The notes: a model not told the origin generated them from the sequence alone. Counted from the first letter of the stretch, positions 1 through 12,495 are shown. The stretch is DNA of 64,000 bases from Blastomyces gilchristii SLH14081 (GCF_000003855.2 NW_003101673.1:72734-136733); one strand, 5' to 3'. Program-made: numbers and translations.

Positions 1-146
1 TGATAGAACTGTGGGATAAATTCTGCTGTGTATGCAATCAGTTTCTCATCATCATTCATGAAATTAACATTCTTCTTCATAGAAGTGAATGTAGAATGAT
101 AGTCATTTATTAAGAACTTCTTCAGAAGATTTCTTACAAAGAGAGA

Positions 147-389
147 TTAAGACAATATCAATGAAGTTGAATCTCTATCAATCTTTATTTCTAGATAGTG
201 ATTGAAATTCTCTACATTCTTAATCTCATAATTAGCAGTGATTTTAGCTTTGGCCCAGTTCAGATCTTTGATTTTTGAGCTGTAAAGATGAACATTATTC
301 ATATAGATGATTATATAGATCTGTCTTTCATCATGAATAAATAGTCTAGTATTATAGAGACTGATATGAAAGTCTGAGTGTAATAGCAT
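147..389 (-). pseudogene. Copia reverse transcriptase fragment
   Basis: The fragment aligns by eye with the catalytic palm of Ty1/copia RT. Its box YMNN stands where active enzymes have YVDD, so both catalytic aspartates appear as asparagine (GAT to AAT, a G-to-A change). The following lysine-rich stretch and LEIKIDRD correspond to the family's FLGIEI-R-R segment. It is a fossil without enzymatic function. Confidence 0.7.
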
Positions 390-1097
390 CTTTCACAGCT
401 TCTCATATTATAAGAGTGCTGCTTACTTAAGACTGTAGAGTCTCTGCATCAACTCACACACAAGATCATCACAGTCTTCACAGAATTCTGTGAGTTGATT
501 TATATATATTCATTCATCAGCAGACAGTTGAGTATTTAAAAAAGCAGTTATTATATCAATCTGCAGAACATATCATCCCTGGGATGCTGAGATTGTCATG
601 AGAGCTTGTGAGATAAATGCAGAGACAATGAGTGCAAAGATTCTTGAGTAATTGACTTTCTTCTATTGAAGATTTCTGCAGACAATTCAGTGAGTCTTAT
701 CACAGATAACATCACTCATATTATTGAACTTTTTATCAAATACTCATTGACTGTGAAGAACACTCATTTGTGATGTTCTCTTAATCAGTTATCAGGTCTC
801 TATCTGTTTCAAACAGTTGATCTCTTTAATGCAGGCCTTGTAATAATACTTTCATTTCATGGAAGCTTTGATGCGTGTGAGGTTTTTTGAGATCAGAAGT
901 ACAGTGATCTCAGAATCAGTGAGTAGGTCTTTAAGACTGTTCCTCACTGAAGATTCCCTCACTGTTAATTCCTTCTCTATAGTGATATTCCTTGTAGATG
1001 TTGAAGAATTATCAGATTCAACTGTGAGTTCTGAGGAGTTCAGTGTATTCTGCACTAAAAGAGTAGGTATTCTCACGGAGATTTCATAGTCAATCCA

Positions 1098-1457
1098 TCA
1101 ATTATTAGTGGATATAAGAAATAATGAACACTCAGGTTGAATTTTCTCATCAATGAACAGATCAGGAATCACTGCAGTCTCTTGACAGGTCACAGTGAGT
1201 AGGTCTGATGTTGTCAAAGAAATCATCACAGCTGCTTTGCAGGCTGCATTGAGTAGAACCTTCGGGTTGTGCATTGTAGTTGATATTGATGAATCAGCAA
1301 GATGAAGGTCCTTCTGAAAGATGATGTCTTTTGATATGTATAAACACCTGTTGAAGGGGTTCATCAATCTATAATTGATAAAATCATCATATCTCACAAA
1401 AATCAACTCTTTGAAACAGGAAGCCATCTTATTGATGAGCTTGAAGACTATCTTCAA
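1098..1457 (-). pseudogene. Copia integrase C-terminal fragment
   Basis: The short motif YDDFINYRLMNP followed by YISKDIIFQKD matches the copia integrase C-terminal module (commonly Y-R-L-W/F-P, then S-R-D-V-x-F-x-E). It sits upstream of the RT fragment on the same strand, as expected for the copia order integrase-RT. The reading frame is open for 119 codons and then stops. It is a remnant of the same element. Confidence 0.65.
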
Positions 1458-4397
1458 GAATGCTTTGCAACCTTATCAGTGAATGCCGCGTGCAGAGAGT
1501 AGAGCTTCAAGCCAGGCCTTATACAGTGTAATTGGCTTTGTATTTTCAGAGTTCTCATACAATATTGTTGAGATTGGCATAAGGTTAAGCAGCTCTGTGA
1601 CTGTAATAACTGTCTCATCTCACATCTTTTCCAGAGTTGAAGAGTCTATTAAAAGTGATCAGAACTTCTCAATAATCAAACTGATTGATTATTTGAATAC
1701 TTCATCTTACTGTGAAGTATGAGAAGAAGTCAGCTCTCATTTTATATCTTCACTGAGCATGTATGTCATGACTGCATTTGAATTCAATTCTTCACAATCT
1801 GAGTGAATGATTGTAATGTCACATCTCAGCAGATTCTTAATGAATTGATTGAAAATCTGTAGATATCTCAACATCTCATCCTTGTGTTTCAATAGAAATA
1901 TTTATCTCATATAAGTGGCATTATCTGTTATCATCATTGCAAGCTTCTTATCAGTGTAAGATAATATATCATTCTCAGTTTCAAGAGTCTCATCATCACT
2001 GAATATATTCACTCAAATCTTCAAGATCTTGTGAGTGATATGATGTGGTGTGAAATTCTTATAGAAAGCATGTTTCTGTTTAAACTTAATATATGTAGCA
2101 CAGAATGATAATTTCTTCAGACTGATAATAATAATATTAAATTGCAGATCTCTGATCATTTTTAATATACTATTTTCACTGATATAATCAAGTCAGTGAT
2201 GTCACTCATCTATCAGAAGCTGTTTCAGAAGAACTGCAGATAATCAAGATAAAGATGAGATAATAAAGAAATCAGTATCTGAATTTCTAGAGTTGATTAA
2301 CTATTTAACCTTCTCACAGCTGAAAGACCTTAAAGACTCAGTACTTGAATTGTAATCTGTTGAGATTGTCTTTGATTTCAGAACAGTCACATATATCACT
2401 ACTTTATACATTGAGTTGTTCATTATCTTATGAAATGTCAGTGAGCTGTCAGATAGAATGTAAATATTATTGTAAGATAGATTAATATAGAAGATATCAC
2501 TGTTAATAGATAATAGAAACTCAAAGTAGTTCTTAGTATTAATTTATATATTATAGTAAATATAGCTCTGATGTTTCATAAGCTCAGCAGAGATCAGATT
2601 TGTGAATAGTTCTGATACATAGTATATATAATTGAATTCTATCAATCTTTTATTCACTGAGATAAATACAGTGCTGATACTCTGAATCTTTATAATAATC
2701 TTATTGATCACTTGAACTGTTGAATCATTGATTACTATAAGTTCTGAAAATCATAATCTATCACTCACTATGTGACATTCAGTGTCACTATTTCATATAG
2801 TGAGAAAATCCTTGAGAGATTTCATAAAACAGACTGATATATTGATAATCTCTGTGAGATTTGTTATCTGATAGATCTCTAATTTATCTGTAATAAATAG
2901 TTAGATTCTACTCTTACTATTATTCTTTTTCTTCTTTTCTTTGAATTTCTTTATTCTCACAGTATTGTTTATTCTTCAATTATTCAGAGTACTATCTGAA
3001 TTGACTTATTAACAGGTATTAAAGTGAGATCTCTCATATTCAGAATATGTAGATGAATTTTCTAATCTCTGATAGTTTCAGAAGCTCTTTTGTATACTAT
3101 TATAATCACATTCAGTACAGTCTTCACAGGCTGAATTTAATGTATTATTGCTGATAGTCAGTGTGACTGTTATAGCTGTTATAGCTGTTATAGCTGTTAT
3201 AGCTGAGTTAGCTGCAGAATCTATATTCTGCAGATTCTTTTTATCTTTTGAAGAATTAAGTCATGAACAGATTTTCTTCATGAGAAGATTAACATTCAAT
3301 ATCACAGCTGTGAATTTGAAATCCTGTATCTTTTCTATCTTCTTCTGAATATAATTTCTTCAATTATTGAGTAAAACTGAGTAGAAGATATTAAATATTT
3401 ATATATCTGAGAGAGAAGCATTCAACATCTTCAATTTCATAATGACAGACTGAAACTTATTAAAGAATGTATGTAGATTGATGACCTGTGTGTCACTAAG
3501 AGACATGAATTTCAGAACTGTCTCACAGTATAACTATGTTTTGAGAACAGAGTATTTCTGTTTAATTGTATTTCATAGAGTATAAGTGATCTGACTTTCA
3601 TTATATTTGAAGAAATATGATCTGACACCTGCATTCAAGAAGTTCAAGATGAATGTATAGAGTCACTGATTTCTGACATCTCAGAATAATACTTATTCAT
3701 TATCTTTTTATAGAGAGTTCTGAGTCTGTTGTTTCTCTATTATATATTAACACTGTGTATCAATCAGTTTCAATTTCATGAAGATGCTTTATATAATGTA
3801 ATTGAATGTATCAGTTAGACTGTTTAATCTCACAGTATTCTTAACATCTTTCTTAAATTAAGAGATTGTCTTGTTAACACAGCTATTCAGTTTATAAAGA
3901 TTGAATTTCAATCTTTCACTGAGATTAGAATTTCATATGACTGTACAGACTGTTGATATAATAATAGAATAATTATTAACATTCTGTGATTAATCTGTAG
4001 AGAATCTCTATTGACAGAGTTTTTTCAGTTATAGTTTAAGTTCTAGAACTCTTTACTTCTTCTTATTCATCTTAAGTATTATCTTGAGATACTTTATCTG
4101 TTAATCTGATATTATCTTATCTGAATAGTAAATATCTGAGTGTTCATTATTCTCATCAAGAGAATCAGCTTTATCAAGCTGTTAAGTAGATTGAAGAGCT
4201 GACCTGACTGTGTCAGAAGCTATATTCAAACCAGCTTTGAATTAAGAGAGTGTTTTGAGACATTTATCAATGAAGCTTTCAAAGACTTCAGAAGAATATT
4301 CACTGACAGAGTATAAGTGTAAAGAATTATTATCATCAACTGTAACTGATTCAGTGAAAAGAATGCAAGATTACAAATGTGTATATAAGTAGAATCA

Positions 4398-4876
4398 TGT
4401 TGAATTCATTATCTTAATATACATTTATTGAATTCTTGTCAATATCATTCTCTTTTCTTGCTTTTTTTCAAATGTGATGCATTTTCTGCAAGCCTCTTTT
4501 TTTTTTTTTAAGCAAGCAGTAGTATTATTGATCATCAAGATCTCAAATACATTAATACTGATAGAATAAGATAATTTTAACTTCTGATGAGTGTATCAAA
4601 TGAAGCAGTAGTTTAAATAATGATTATATTAACAAGAAATCCTGAATTGACAGTGATTTTGTATAAAACAGGTCTCATAACCTGTGAAAGATGTAAAGCT
4701 TGTGTGATTGAAAGGTTGCTAGCTTGTGAAAAGTTATATAGTGGAAGGATTAGTAAGCCAGATCACGTGACCTGACAGAATTAGTATAGAAATTAACAAG
4801 ACTTATACATTTCAAAATTAGCTTCACTCTGAAATTCTCATTCTGCTATTAATATAATACAACCTTCAACTATTCT
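4398..4876 (-). repeat. Candidate copia LTR (5' LTR of the minus-strand element)
   Basis: The plus strand begins TGTTGAATTC at 4398 and ends near CCTTCAACTA at about 4876. These are imperfect inverted ends resembling TGTTGAA/TTCAACA copia LTR termini. The block lies upstream of where the minus-strand gag should start and is followed by unique sequence. No second LTR is available in the window to confirm the limits, and no convincing primer-binding site was found. Confidence 0.3.
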
Positions 4877-5592
4877 ACAGAATAAGACAGAATTTAACTT
4901 TCAATCTCAGTTTTATCTTGATTTTTGAAGAATGATTATCTTTCACTGTTTATTCTGAGAAATTACTTTCATTTCACTATTCTTAAATTAAATCTGGTCA
5001 TTTTTCACACTATTTCTGAAAAAAATGATTCATTTTCACATTTTTTTGATGCTAGGTGGACTCACACCAAGAAATGTATGAGACCAGACCAAATGAGACC
5101 AAATGTGAAATTCATGGTCCCGCCGGCCAGTCTAAACTGGACACAACTTCCACAAGTGGGTAAATTCATCACATCCTGGCAGAAACGCGATATGTATTAT
5201 ATTCTGGAAGCATACAACAGATGCGGCCTATTGGAGTTTAAAAAAGGCGCAAAATTGAGTGCTACACAACATCGCAAAATCCCGGGAATCAATCCGGAAG
5301 CAAAAATAGAGGATATATGATGATTTTCATCAGCCAAACTGCCCGATGATTGTCTGTAGTACACAGCTTTATCTATATACAAATTATCGCCAGCACCAAA
5401 AAGATCACGAAACAACAAGTTTTAGTTAATCCCCCAAAAGTGGGGAAATAGAAAAAAATAAAATGACTAATCAAGCTATCCACGATCACCCCTTAATATG
5501 GCGCTAAAAAAGAGAAAGGGCCCTGATATACATGTTTGCCGGCTGCGGGTAGGGCTGCCATGGCAGGGGTCGAGAGGTGGCGGGTAGTGAAT
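4877..5592. other. Isochore edge and KGD2 downstream region, no gene recognised
   Basis: AT content drops sharply near 5,040-5,050. The stretch 5,050-5,420 has normal CpG content and an open frame of 131 codons (4925-5320, plus) that starts inside the AT-rich side and resembles no family I know; I do not call it a gene. The repeated word GAGACCA (5080-5100) is the only local repeat seen. The remainder is probably the 3' untranslated region of KGD2. Confidence 0.4.
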
Positions 5593-7674
5593 TTATGCCA
5601 ACAGCATCCGTCTTGGATCTTCGATATACTCCTTAATCTACAGAAGGGGTCAGTAAACGAAGACAATTTCCAAGGGGGGAAACTGACCTTAACTAGGAAA
5701 GTAACGGCTTCCCGACCATCCAAGAGGCGGTGATCGTAGGTCAATGCAAGGTACATCATCTAAACGGTACTTTAGTCATATCCATATAGAGGAATACGAG
5801 TTAACACAGGGGGAAAACTTACAGGTCTGATCTCGATCTTTCCGTTAACGACGACTGGCTTGTCCTTGATAGCATGCAGGCCGAGCACAGCTATAAAAGC
5901 CCCGTAAGTATGATATGACCATATTATGTGTATTCTAACCGGATGAAAGAGGCTCCTTACCTGTTTGCGGAAGATTGATGATGGGTGTACCCATCAGAGA
6001 TCCGAAAACGCCTCCCTGGAAATGGTGTTAGTGAAACGCAGCCGCTACAGGGTGGTTTGAGAGCAACTTACGTTGCTAATGGTGAAGGTGCCACCGGCCA
6101 TATCCTCGATGGTCAATTTGTTATCACGCGCCTTTCAAAATGTCAATTAGCATGTCCGTCGCTCAAGCGGGGGTAGTATGGAACTACGTCACGCAAACAC
6201 ACCTTTTTACCCAAGTCTGCGATCGCCTTCTCAATACCAATTAGCTCCATGGACTCAGCGTTTCGAACAACAGGGGTGACCAATCCCTTTTCCGTCGCTA
6301 CCGCAACGCTGATATCGACGTAGTCTCTATAGACAATTGTATCACCGCCATTAGGACCTTCAATAGACGCATTGACAGTTGGAATATCCCTCATAGCCAA
6401 GACACAGGCACGGGAGAACGCGCTCATGAAGCCCAATTTTACACCGGTTTTCTTCAAAATATCGTCCTTGTAGAGTTTACGGAATTCCATGAGAGATGAC
6501 ATGTCCACTTCGTTGAAGGTAGTGAGTGATGCCGCGGTATTTTGAGACTGCTTTAGGCGCTCCGCGATCCGTAGCCGCATGCGGTTCATTTTTACCTATA
6601 TGATTGTCAGCTAAGATAGACCTTTGATAGCGATCTTGCGGGTGAAAGGACTAGGGGGAACTTTACTCTGCGCTCTTCTCGGTTTCCAGGGGCTGGCTGG
6701 GATGCCTGGGCGGGCTCCGGTTTGGACGTGGATGGCTTCTGGGCGGTGGGCTCTGGCTTTGGTGGAGGAGGAGGAGCTGCCTTTTCTTCTTGCTTCGGTG
6801 GTGATTGTGGTGGGGAGGGAGCAGCCTCTGATTTTGCTTCTGGCTTTTCTTCTTTGGGTTTCCCAGGAGCGGCTCCGCCGGTCTCCAGCTTCACGAGATC
6901 TTGACCAACAGTAACGGTGTCCTCCTCGCTGGCAAGGAACTCTTTGATCGTGCCAGCCTCTGGAGCGTTGACGGTGATATCGATCTGGAACAGGCGTGCG
7001 TGTGAGTAAGGAGTAAGTTCTATGTAAAAAGAATAAAACATGGATAAAATGGTAGCAATATTCACCTTGTCTGTTTCTATAGTTGCAAGTTCCTCGTCTC
7101 GTTCAACATACTCGCCGATCTCTACACTTATGTGTCAGCATGATTCCATCAATTGGCAAGACATACAGCGGAGAAAGCACCGACTAAGGTAATAATAATA
7201 GAGATCTCACTTTTTGAAAACTGTTTTAATGTTCCTTCCGATATCGACTCGGCCATCTGTGGTACCTTGACAATCGAATCCGCTGCTAGGCTCGTTAGAA
7301 ACGTCGCGACGCAAAATAAAAATTTGACAGTGGGGGTCGGGTATAACAACCGTAAGTTCGTCGCTGAGTGCCCATAAACAGCGGCGTTTTCGAAAGCGCA
7401 ATAGTTTGTCTACGCAAATAAATGGTTTATTTGAGTCATGAACTTGCGACACGGAATTGGAGTACAGAGCGCAGTAAAGTTGGGATATATACCTCAATGG
7501 AACGTGCGAGCTCATGACGGTGGTCTGTGTAGTTGTTCTCAGACAGCCATTGGATTGCGATACTCGGCTGAGAGAGGACGCAGCCCTGCAAGAGATTGAG
7601 CCGGGAAAAGCATTTCGAGAACCGAGTAGCATATTTCTCGACATCTGTCGCGGGAGTTGTAGTCGTGGAGCCAT
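5593..7674 (-). CDS. KGD2: Dihydrolipoyllysine succinyltransferase, E2 of 2-oxoglutarate dehydrogenase
   Basis: Mitochondrial matrix enzyme that transfers the succinyl group from the lipoyl arm to CoA in the TCA cycle. Eleven exons inferred: 7674-7493, 7409-7351, 7282-7211, 7121-7066, 6984-6667, 6595-6203, 6131-6072, 6015-5961, 5890-5823, 5759-5688, 5637-5593, giving 459 residues, the usual fungal length. Residues 1-80 look like a mitochondrial targeting sequence ending QRRTY. The lipoyl domain is about 81-160, with the lipoyl lysine at K123 in ETDK, exactly at an exon end. A Pro/Lys/Glu-rich linker follows (about 160-228) with no E3-binding domain, as is typical of this E2. The catalytic domain runs from about 229 to the end, with the active site YDHRLLDG (His431, Asp435). 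All joins keep frame and use GT-AG. It shares a promoter with the divergent complex I gene. Confidence 0.95.
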
Positions 7675-8171
7675 GGTGATTGCGCGCTATATAAGTGTAA
7701 ATAAACTAGACTCAAGGCTGGGAATCAGAATAGAGAGGGTTACGATACAAAAACAGGGGGGAAATGACAGGACGATAAAACCGAAGAATAATATCAGCAA
7801 CGAGTGCGTGGATGCACACGGGGAGAGATGTTAAGTATTCCCGAGGAGCGCGGGAATGAAGCTGGCTTCTTGTTCTTGTTTGTGGTAAGTTAAATATAAT
7901 AGCTGAAACCGGAATCGAGGTGGATGGATGCGGAACAGGAACATCTTCTCTCCCGCCGTTGCCGGGCCCAGCCCAGCATCACAACCACCGCCTCGAACGC
8001 TGTCTACAGGCAAATATCGCCCAGTTTTCCACCACTTTACCCGGCTCCCAATTGGCGCAGCTCAAACAGGTATCCATACTGACGCTGTCTTGCCACTTAG
8101 CTGCGGATATTTTAAATACTCAATTAATTGTCGCCTGGGTTGGGGCCACACACAATTCTTCATCCGCCATC
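7675..8171. promoter_or_regulatory. Shared divergent promoter of KGD2 and the complex I gene, with overlapping CCAAT boxes
   Basis: The 497 bases lie between two divergent start codons, both of mitochondrial respiratory proteins. At 8047-8055 the sequence CCCAATTGG contains CCAAT on the plus strand (8048-8052) and on the minus strand (8055-8051), overlapping. CCAAT is the binding core of the fungal Hap2/3/5 (AnCF) complex, which controls respiratory genes. Function is inferred from position and motif only. Confidence 0.5.
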
Positions 8172-9540
8172 ATGACGCCCAACCCAACAGCACTGTAAGC
8201 TGCTCGCAGAATTACCCCAGACTACAATTGCACTTCATGTTGATCCCGCATATACTAATCGCATTTATCTCCTCTTTCTGAACAGGTCTCTCTACCGACG
8301 ATCCCTCAAGCTCGCCCTCGATTGGGCCGTCCATCGCCACCTATGGCGTGGCCAGGCTGTGTATATCCGTTCGCTCTTCGATGCAAATAGGGATGTGCGG
8401 GAACCTCGACAACAGAAGGTATGAGCTATACTGTTTAGCCAGAATTGATATATATAAGTATCTATCTATGTATACTATGTGGACTAAGAGCTATGGTTGA
8501 CATATTCGTTAGATTTTATTCCGGGAGACCGAGAAGTTGCTCGATGAGTGGAAACACCCTGATCCCTACAGAGCCCCGAGTGCCCCAGGCGGTATGTTCC
8601 CCCCTCCCCCCCTCCCCCCATGTTTTTCTTTTCTTTTCTTTTTCTTTTCTTTTGATGAATGGATCAACCGCATTGCATGGTTCTATTTTTTTTATTTTCC
8701 AATGACTCGCTAACAATTTGGTGGGCAGGGAGCAAATACGAGCGAAATATGGAAACGCCTATCCTAGAGTGTACGTTGGAAAATTCTATAACTCCTCCCA
8801 CCTTACACACGTGTCATATCTGGTATAGAGTTGAGCCATACTAACTAGTATCCGATATCTAGTGGGCAAAGCACAACACGAGGTAATGGAGGAAGAGGAA
8901 CAGAGAAACCGCGAGACCGCAAGGATCAACCAGGCGAGAGCGCAAAGGCAGAAAGAGGACGAGCAAGAAGCGATCAGATTCGAGAATGCGCAGAACGGTC
9001 GGTGATTTCGTATGTGTGTTGCGTGTACGTGTGCAGCCCAGGGCTGCTGAGAGCTCTGCTATGTTCTATTATTTTATAGAGAGAAAGAAAGAAAAAGAAG
9101 AGACGTCTCAAAAAATAAGCCCTTTTTATGTATATAACTAAATATTTCCTTTGGGTTTGTCTTATTTAATCGCAAGTATTTCTCGGTTACTGGTTGTTTT
9201 CGTTTGAAATAGGCACATACCAATGAGTGCCAATTCAGAATGTGCCCTGTCGAATACCAAGAAAAAAAAACCATGCGCAGATCAGATCCTCCTTATTAAT
9301 AGCATGTCCTTTCTCGCTCGTAGAGTTGCAACTTATCAATGGCTCTCTTTGTTCAATTCAAAATGTGAAACAGCATCACGGATCCCCCTTTAGTCAATGC
9401 TAGTAAGTTGGTAAAAACCGACTCGGTATTTTCCAGATATCGTGATTAGTTTCGTAGATCAACGAAAGGCTAGATTGGCTTCTCGACGCGCCTCAGCGGA
9501 AATTGAGGAGGCCAGAGCAGCGCGACTTTCCAAATCGTAA
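8172..9540 (+). CDS. NADH:ubiquinone oxidoreductase B22-like subunit (NDUFB9, LYR family)
   Basis: Accessory subunit of mitochondrial complex I with an N-terminal LYR motif (SLYRRSLKLALDW) followed by WRGQAVYIRSLF and YRAPSAPGGSKYERN, all typical of the NDUFB9/B22 family. Exons: 8172-8194, 8286-8418, 8513-8591, 8729-8770, then one from 8863. The 3' end is uncertain. Reading on from 8863 stops at TGA 9003-9005 (139 residues). A donor at 8998 can instead join an exon at 9080-9141, or a GC-richer exon at 9458-9540 that adds a charged Ala/Arg/Glu-rich tail (164 residues, shown here). The last option needs a 460-base intron, long for this region. The core is certain, the tail is not. Divergent from KGD2. 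Confidence 0.75.
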
Positions 9541-9916
9541 TTGCAATAGAACATCAGGGTAAGGTTTTCCCCCATTATAGAGAGAAAAATTGAAAGAAAA
9601 GAATTAAAAAGAATTAAAAAGAATAATAGGCCTTCAATTTCGATGAATCAAGCTATAAAAAGCGCAAGATCACCAGCACACGTCGAAATATGCTTTCACG
9701 GGCGATACACCGATTTAAAGATCGCCCACCCGCACCGATTTGCCATCCGGGACGTAATGTACACCATTAAAGAAAAAGCAAAGCAAACAAAAACCATAAA
9801 AAAGAAACTTTGCCCAACCAGAATCCCATGATCACGTCAGAAAACCCAGACTGCGCCGAAGAATAAGAGCAAACAGAAAATTCGAGAGGCATAAGAAAAC
9901 AAAAACAAAAAGCAGC
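9541..9916. other. Convergent intergenic region, nothing recognised
   Basis: The region is A-rich, with short repeats of GAATTAAAAA at 9600-9625, lying between the complex I gene and the 3' end of H2A. It probably holds the 3' untranslated regions of both genes. No conserved frame or RNA gene was seen. Confidence 0.4.
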
Positions 9917-10488
<572 letters not shown>

Positions 10489-11181
10489 TTTGAATAAGGT
10501 TGTTTTGGTTTGGTTTGGAAGATAGAGATATAGTGGTTGATGGAGAGGGCAAGCGGTAGCAGTGGATATATAAGCACGAAGTAGAATGGAAGCTGGATGA
10601 TGGAGCAAAACAAGAACAGAGGAGAGAGAGAACAGAAGCAGCGCAGAGAGGGACGGGACGCTGGTTTATAAGAAAACGCGGCAGCGGTTCTTGTTGGGCG
10701 GCGTCGCAGCCCAGATCACGCAGCGGGTCACGGGATCCTCGCTTAGCTGAGCTGGATCAGGCAGATCAGGCCAATCACAGGCTGCCGTTTGCTGTGTCAG
10801 CTTATTGTGGCCTGCTGCCCGATCCGGTAAGTCTGGTAAACCACGCTGTTACCGAACCGTACAGTCCAGTATTAGCCTATTCCCATACAAACACCACCCA
10901 CCGCGCCCTCTAATCATACGGATCATACGGGTCTGTTACCGTATCGAAATTCTGCTTCCTTCACCCACCTCAGATCACGCTGCGTCGGCTGGCGCTGCTG
11001 GCTGCTGCTATAAGTACTCGCCCCCCCGCCTGCTCCTCGTCGCGACTCTTGTCTCTTCTCCATCTTCCACTGCTTCACGTCCGCATACCTTGCTCACACC
11101 ACACCCGCCGCCACACGTCTATTACACACGACATCTACTTCTTTACCCTTTTTTAATTTTTAAAAAACTCTCAAATTCATA
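10489..11181. promoter_or_regulatory. Divergent H2A/H2B promoter
   Basis: The 693 bases separate the two histone start codons. TATA-like elements lie at 10665-10670 (TATAAA on the minus strand, facing H2A) and 11009-11014 (TATAAG on the plus strand, facing H2B). CCAAT occurs at 10771-10775. The 10-mer CAGATCACGC occurs twice in the same orientation, at 10712-10721 and 10971-10980, and the similarity extends to 14 bases with one mismatch. Pyrimidine-rich leaders precede both start codons. Co-regulation of the pair in S phase is known for histone gene pairs; the role of the repeated word is inference. Confidence 0.6.
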
Positions 11182-11843
11182 ATGGCACCAAAGGCCGCCG
11201 AGAAGAAGCCCTCTACTGGAGGCAAGGCCCCCGCCGGAGGCAAAGCTCCTGTTGAGAAGAAGGAAGCTGGCAAGAAGACTGCCGCCACCGCTGGTGGTGA
11301 GAAGAAGAAGCGATCCAAGACCAGAAAAGAAACCTACTCCTCCTACATCTACAAAGGTATGTTGTTATTCTCTCCCTCTTCACTTTCCCCGTATATCCGT
11401 ATATCCATCGAAAAATCGCTATGACAACACATTACTAACGCGTCTTTGTTTCTTAGTCCTCAAGCAAGTCCACCCTGATACTGGTATCTCGAACCGTGCC
11501 ATGTCCATCCTTAACTCCTTCGTCAATGGTAAGTCGCGATAAATACCCCCGTTGATTATTCGCAGAGCATCCACTAATCAAATTCCTCAATGGTAGACAT
11601 CTTCGAGCGCGTTGCCACCGAAGCCTCCAAGCTTGCTGCCTATAACAAGAAATCCACTATCTCTTCTCGAGAAATCCAGACTTCGTAAGCTTTGCCTGTT
11701 CCATCAATATGTCATCCAGTCGCGTCGCGTCACTAACATCTCGTTTTTAAAGCGTGAGACTCATCCTCCCAGGTGAACTTGCCAAGCACGCCGTCTCCGA
11801 AGGCACAAAGGCTGTCACCAAGTACTCTTCGTCTGCCAAATAA
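11182..11843 (+). CDS. htb1: Histone H2B
   Basis: Core histone partner of H2A. Exons 11182-11356, 11457-11528, 11597-11684 and 11753-11843 give 141 residues. The N-terminal tail (about 1-48) is rich in Lys, Ala and Gly with [17 protein letters not shown] at its end. The histone fold follows with [30 protein letters not shown] and [20 protein letters not shown]. The C-terminal helix ends [10 protein letters not shown], including the lysine in the TKYSS context that is monoubiquitinated in fungi. All joins use GT-AG and preserve frame. It is divergent from H2A, so the two are probably transcribed together. Confidence 0.97.
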
Positions 11844-12495
11844 ACGACTTTGTTTTTTTGTTTTCTTGCTTTCTCTTCTATTATATGGTTTTTCTTTTTT
11901 TTAATTCCTCATGGTCGAATGTCTTTTTTCTCTCTGCGGCTCAGTGAGGTGGCTACGGGTGTTAAGTGGGTTTTCTTGTTTCTCTAACGCTTCATGGGAC
12001 GGTTTTGAATTTGTTATTTCCTTGTTTTCAATTATTTTTTATTTTTTATTCCACTTTGCAACATTCCACATGTCTATGGGTTGCAATTCGTATCGTTTTG
12101 ATGGAATGTACAATAAATTACTGGAATATGGAAGGCAGTCCGGCATGGGTTCACTGGCCACTGGCCGCCTCCTTGATTAAGGCAAGAAAATTCAATTTGC
12201 TTTTATTGTGCAAAGTCTCTCCTGGTATTTGTCTCTTGCAATCAAGATCTCCGATGTGGAATGCGTGGAGCTTTTGCATCTTCATTTTCACGTGGGGAAG
12301 ACGGTCGATGATTTTTGATGTCAAATAGATACGTGTTTCTATCCATAAGCCAAGAACAAAATCGATACTATATACAGCCCAGGCTTGTCATGTCATGAAA
12401 ATGACTAGAAATCAGAAGAAATCCAGGACGACGAGAAAACTTGATTAAACCATGTAACCAACCAACCAGCCGAAACAAAAGAATTGACTTGCGCG
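11844..12495. other. Convergent region between H2B and ATG4
   Basis: T-rich sequence follows the H2B stop, and an AATAAA-type signal lies at 12110-12115. The rest resembles 3' untranslated sequence of the two converging genes. I see no additional gene. Confidence 0.4.

Larger units (their letters stand above)
1..4876 (-). mobile_element. Decayed Ty1/copia LTR retrotransposon, 3' end outside window
   Basis: AT-rich sequence read on the minus strand carries eroded copia polyprotein pieces in the expected order. The reverse transcriptase end lies at 147-389: it has the box IIIYMNN (YVDD in active elements) followed by the typical region ending NFNHYLEIKIDRD. The C-terminal end of the integrase lies at 1098-1457 (RYDDFINYRLMNPF, then YISKDIIFQ). 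Gag and protease would fall at about 2,500-4,390, where I see no intact motif. Frames are broken by many stops, so the element is dead. RNase H and the 3' LTR would lie left of base 1. C remains almost only before A or T, as in the other AT-rich blocks. Family assignment is firm; the outer limits are estimates. Confidence 0.75.

Noticed and set aside
3148..3348. Plus-strand frame with GTTATAGCT repeats (SVTVIAVIAVIAVIAELAAES)
   Set aside because: A simple tandem repeat of GTTATAGCT at 3170-3205 inside the dead copia element, opposite to its coding strand.
4925..5320. 131-codon open frame at the left isochore edge
   Set aside because: Its first 35 codons lie in AT-rich sequence and the rest has no family similarity; a gene is not supported.
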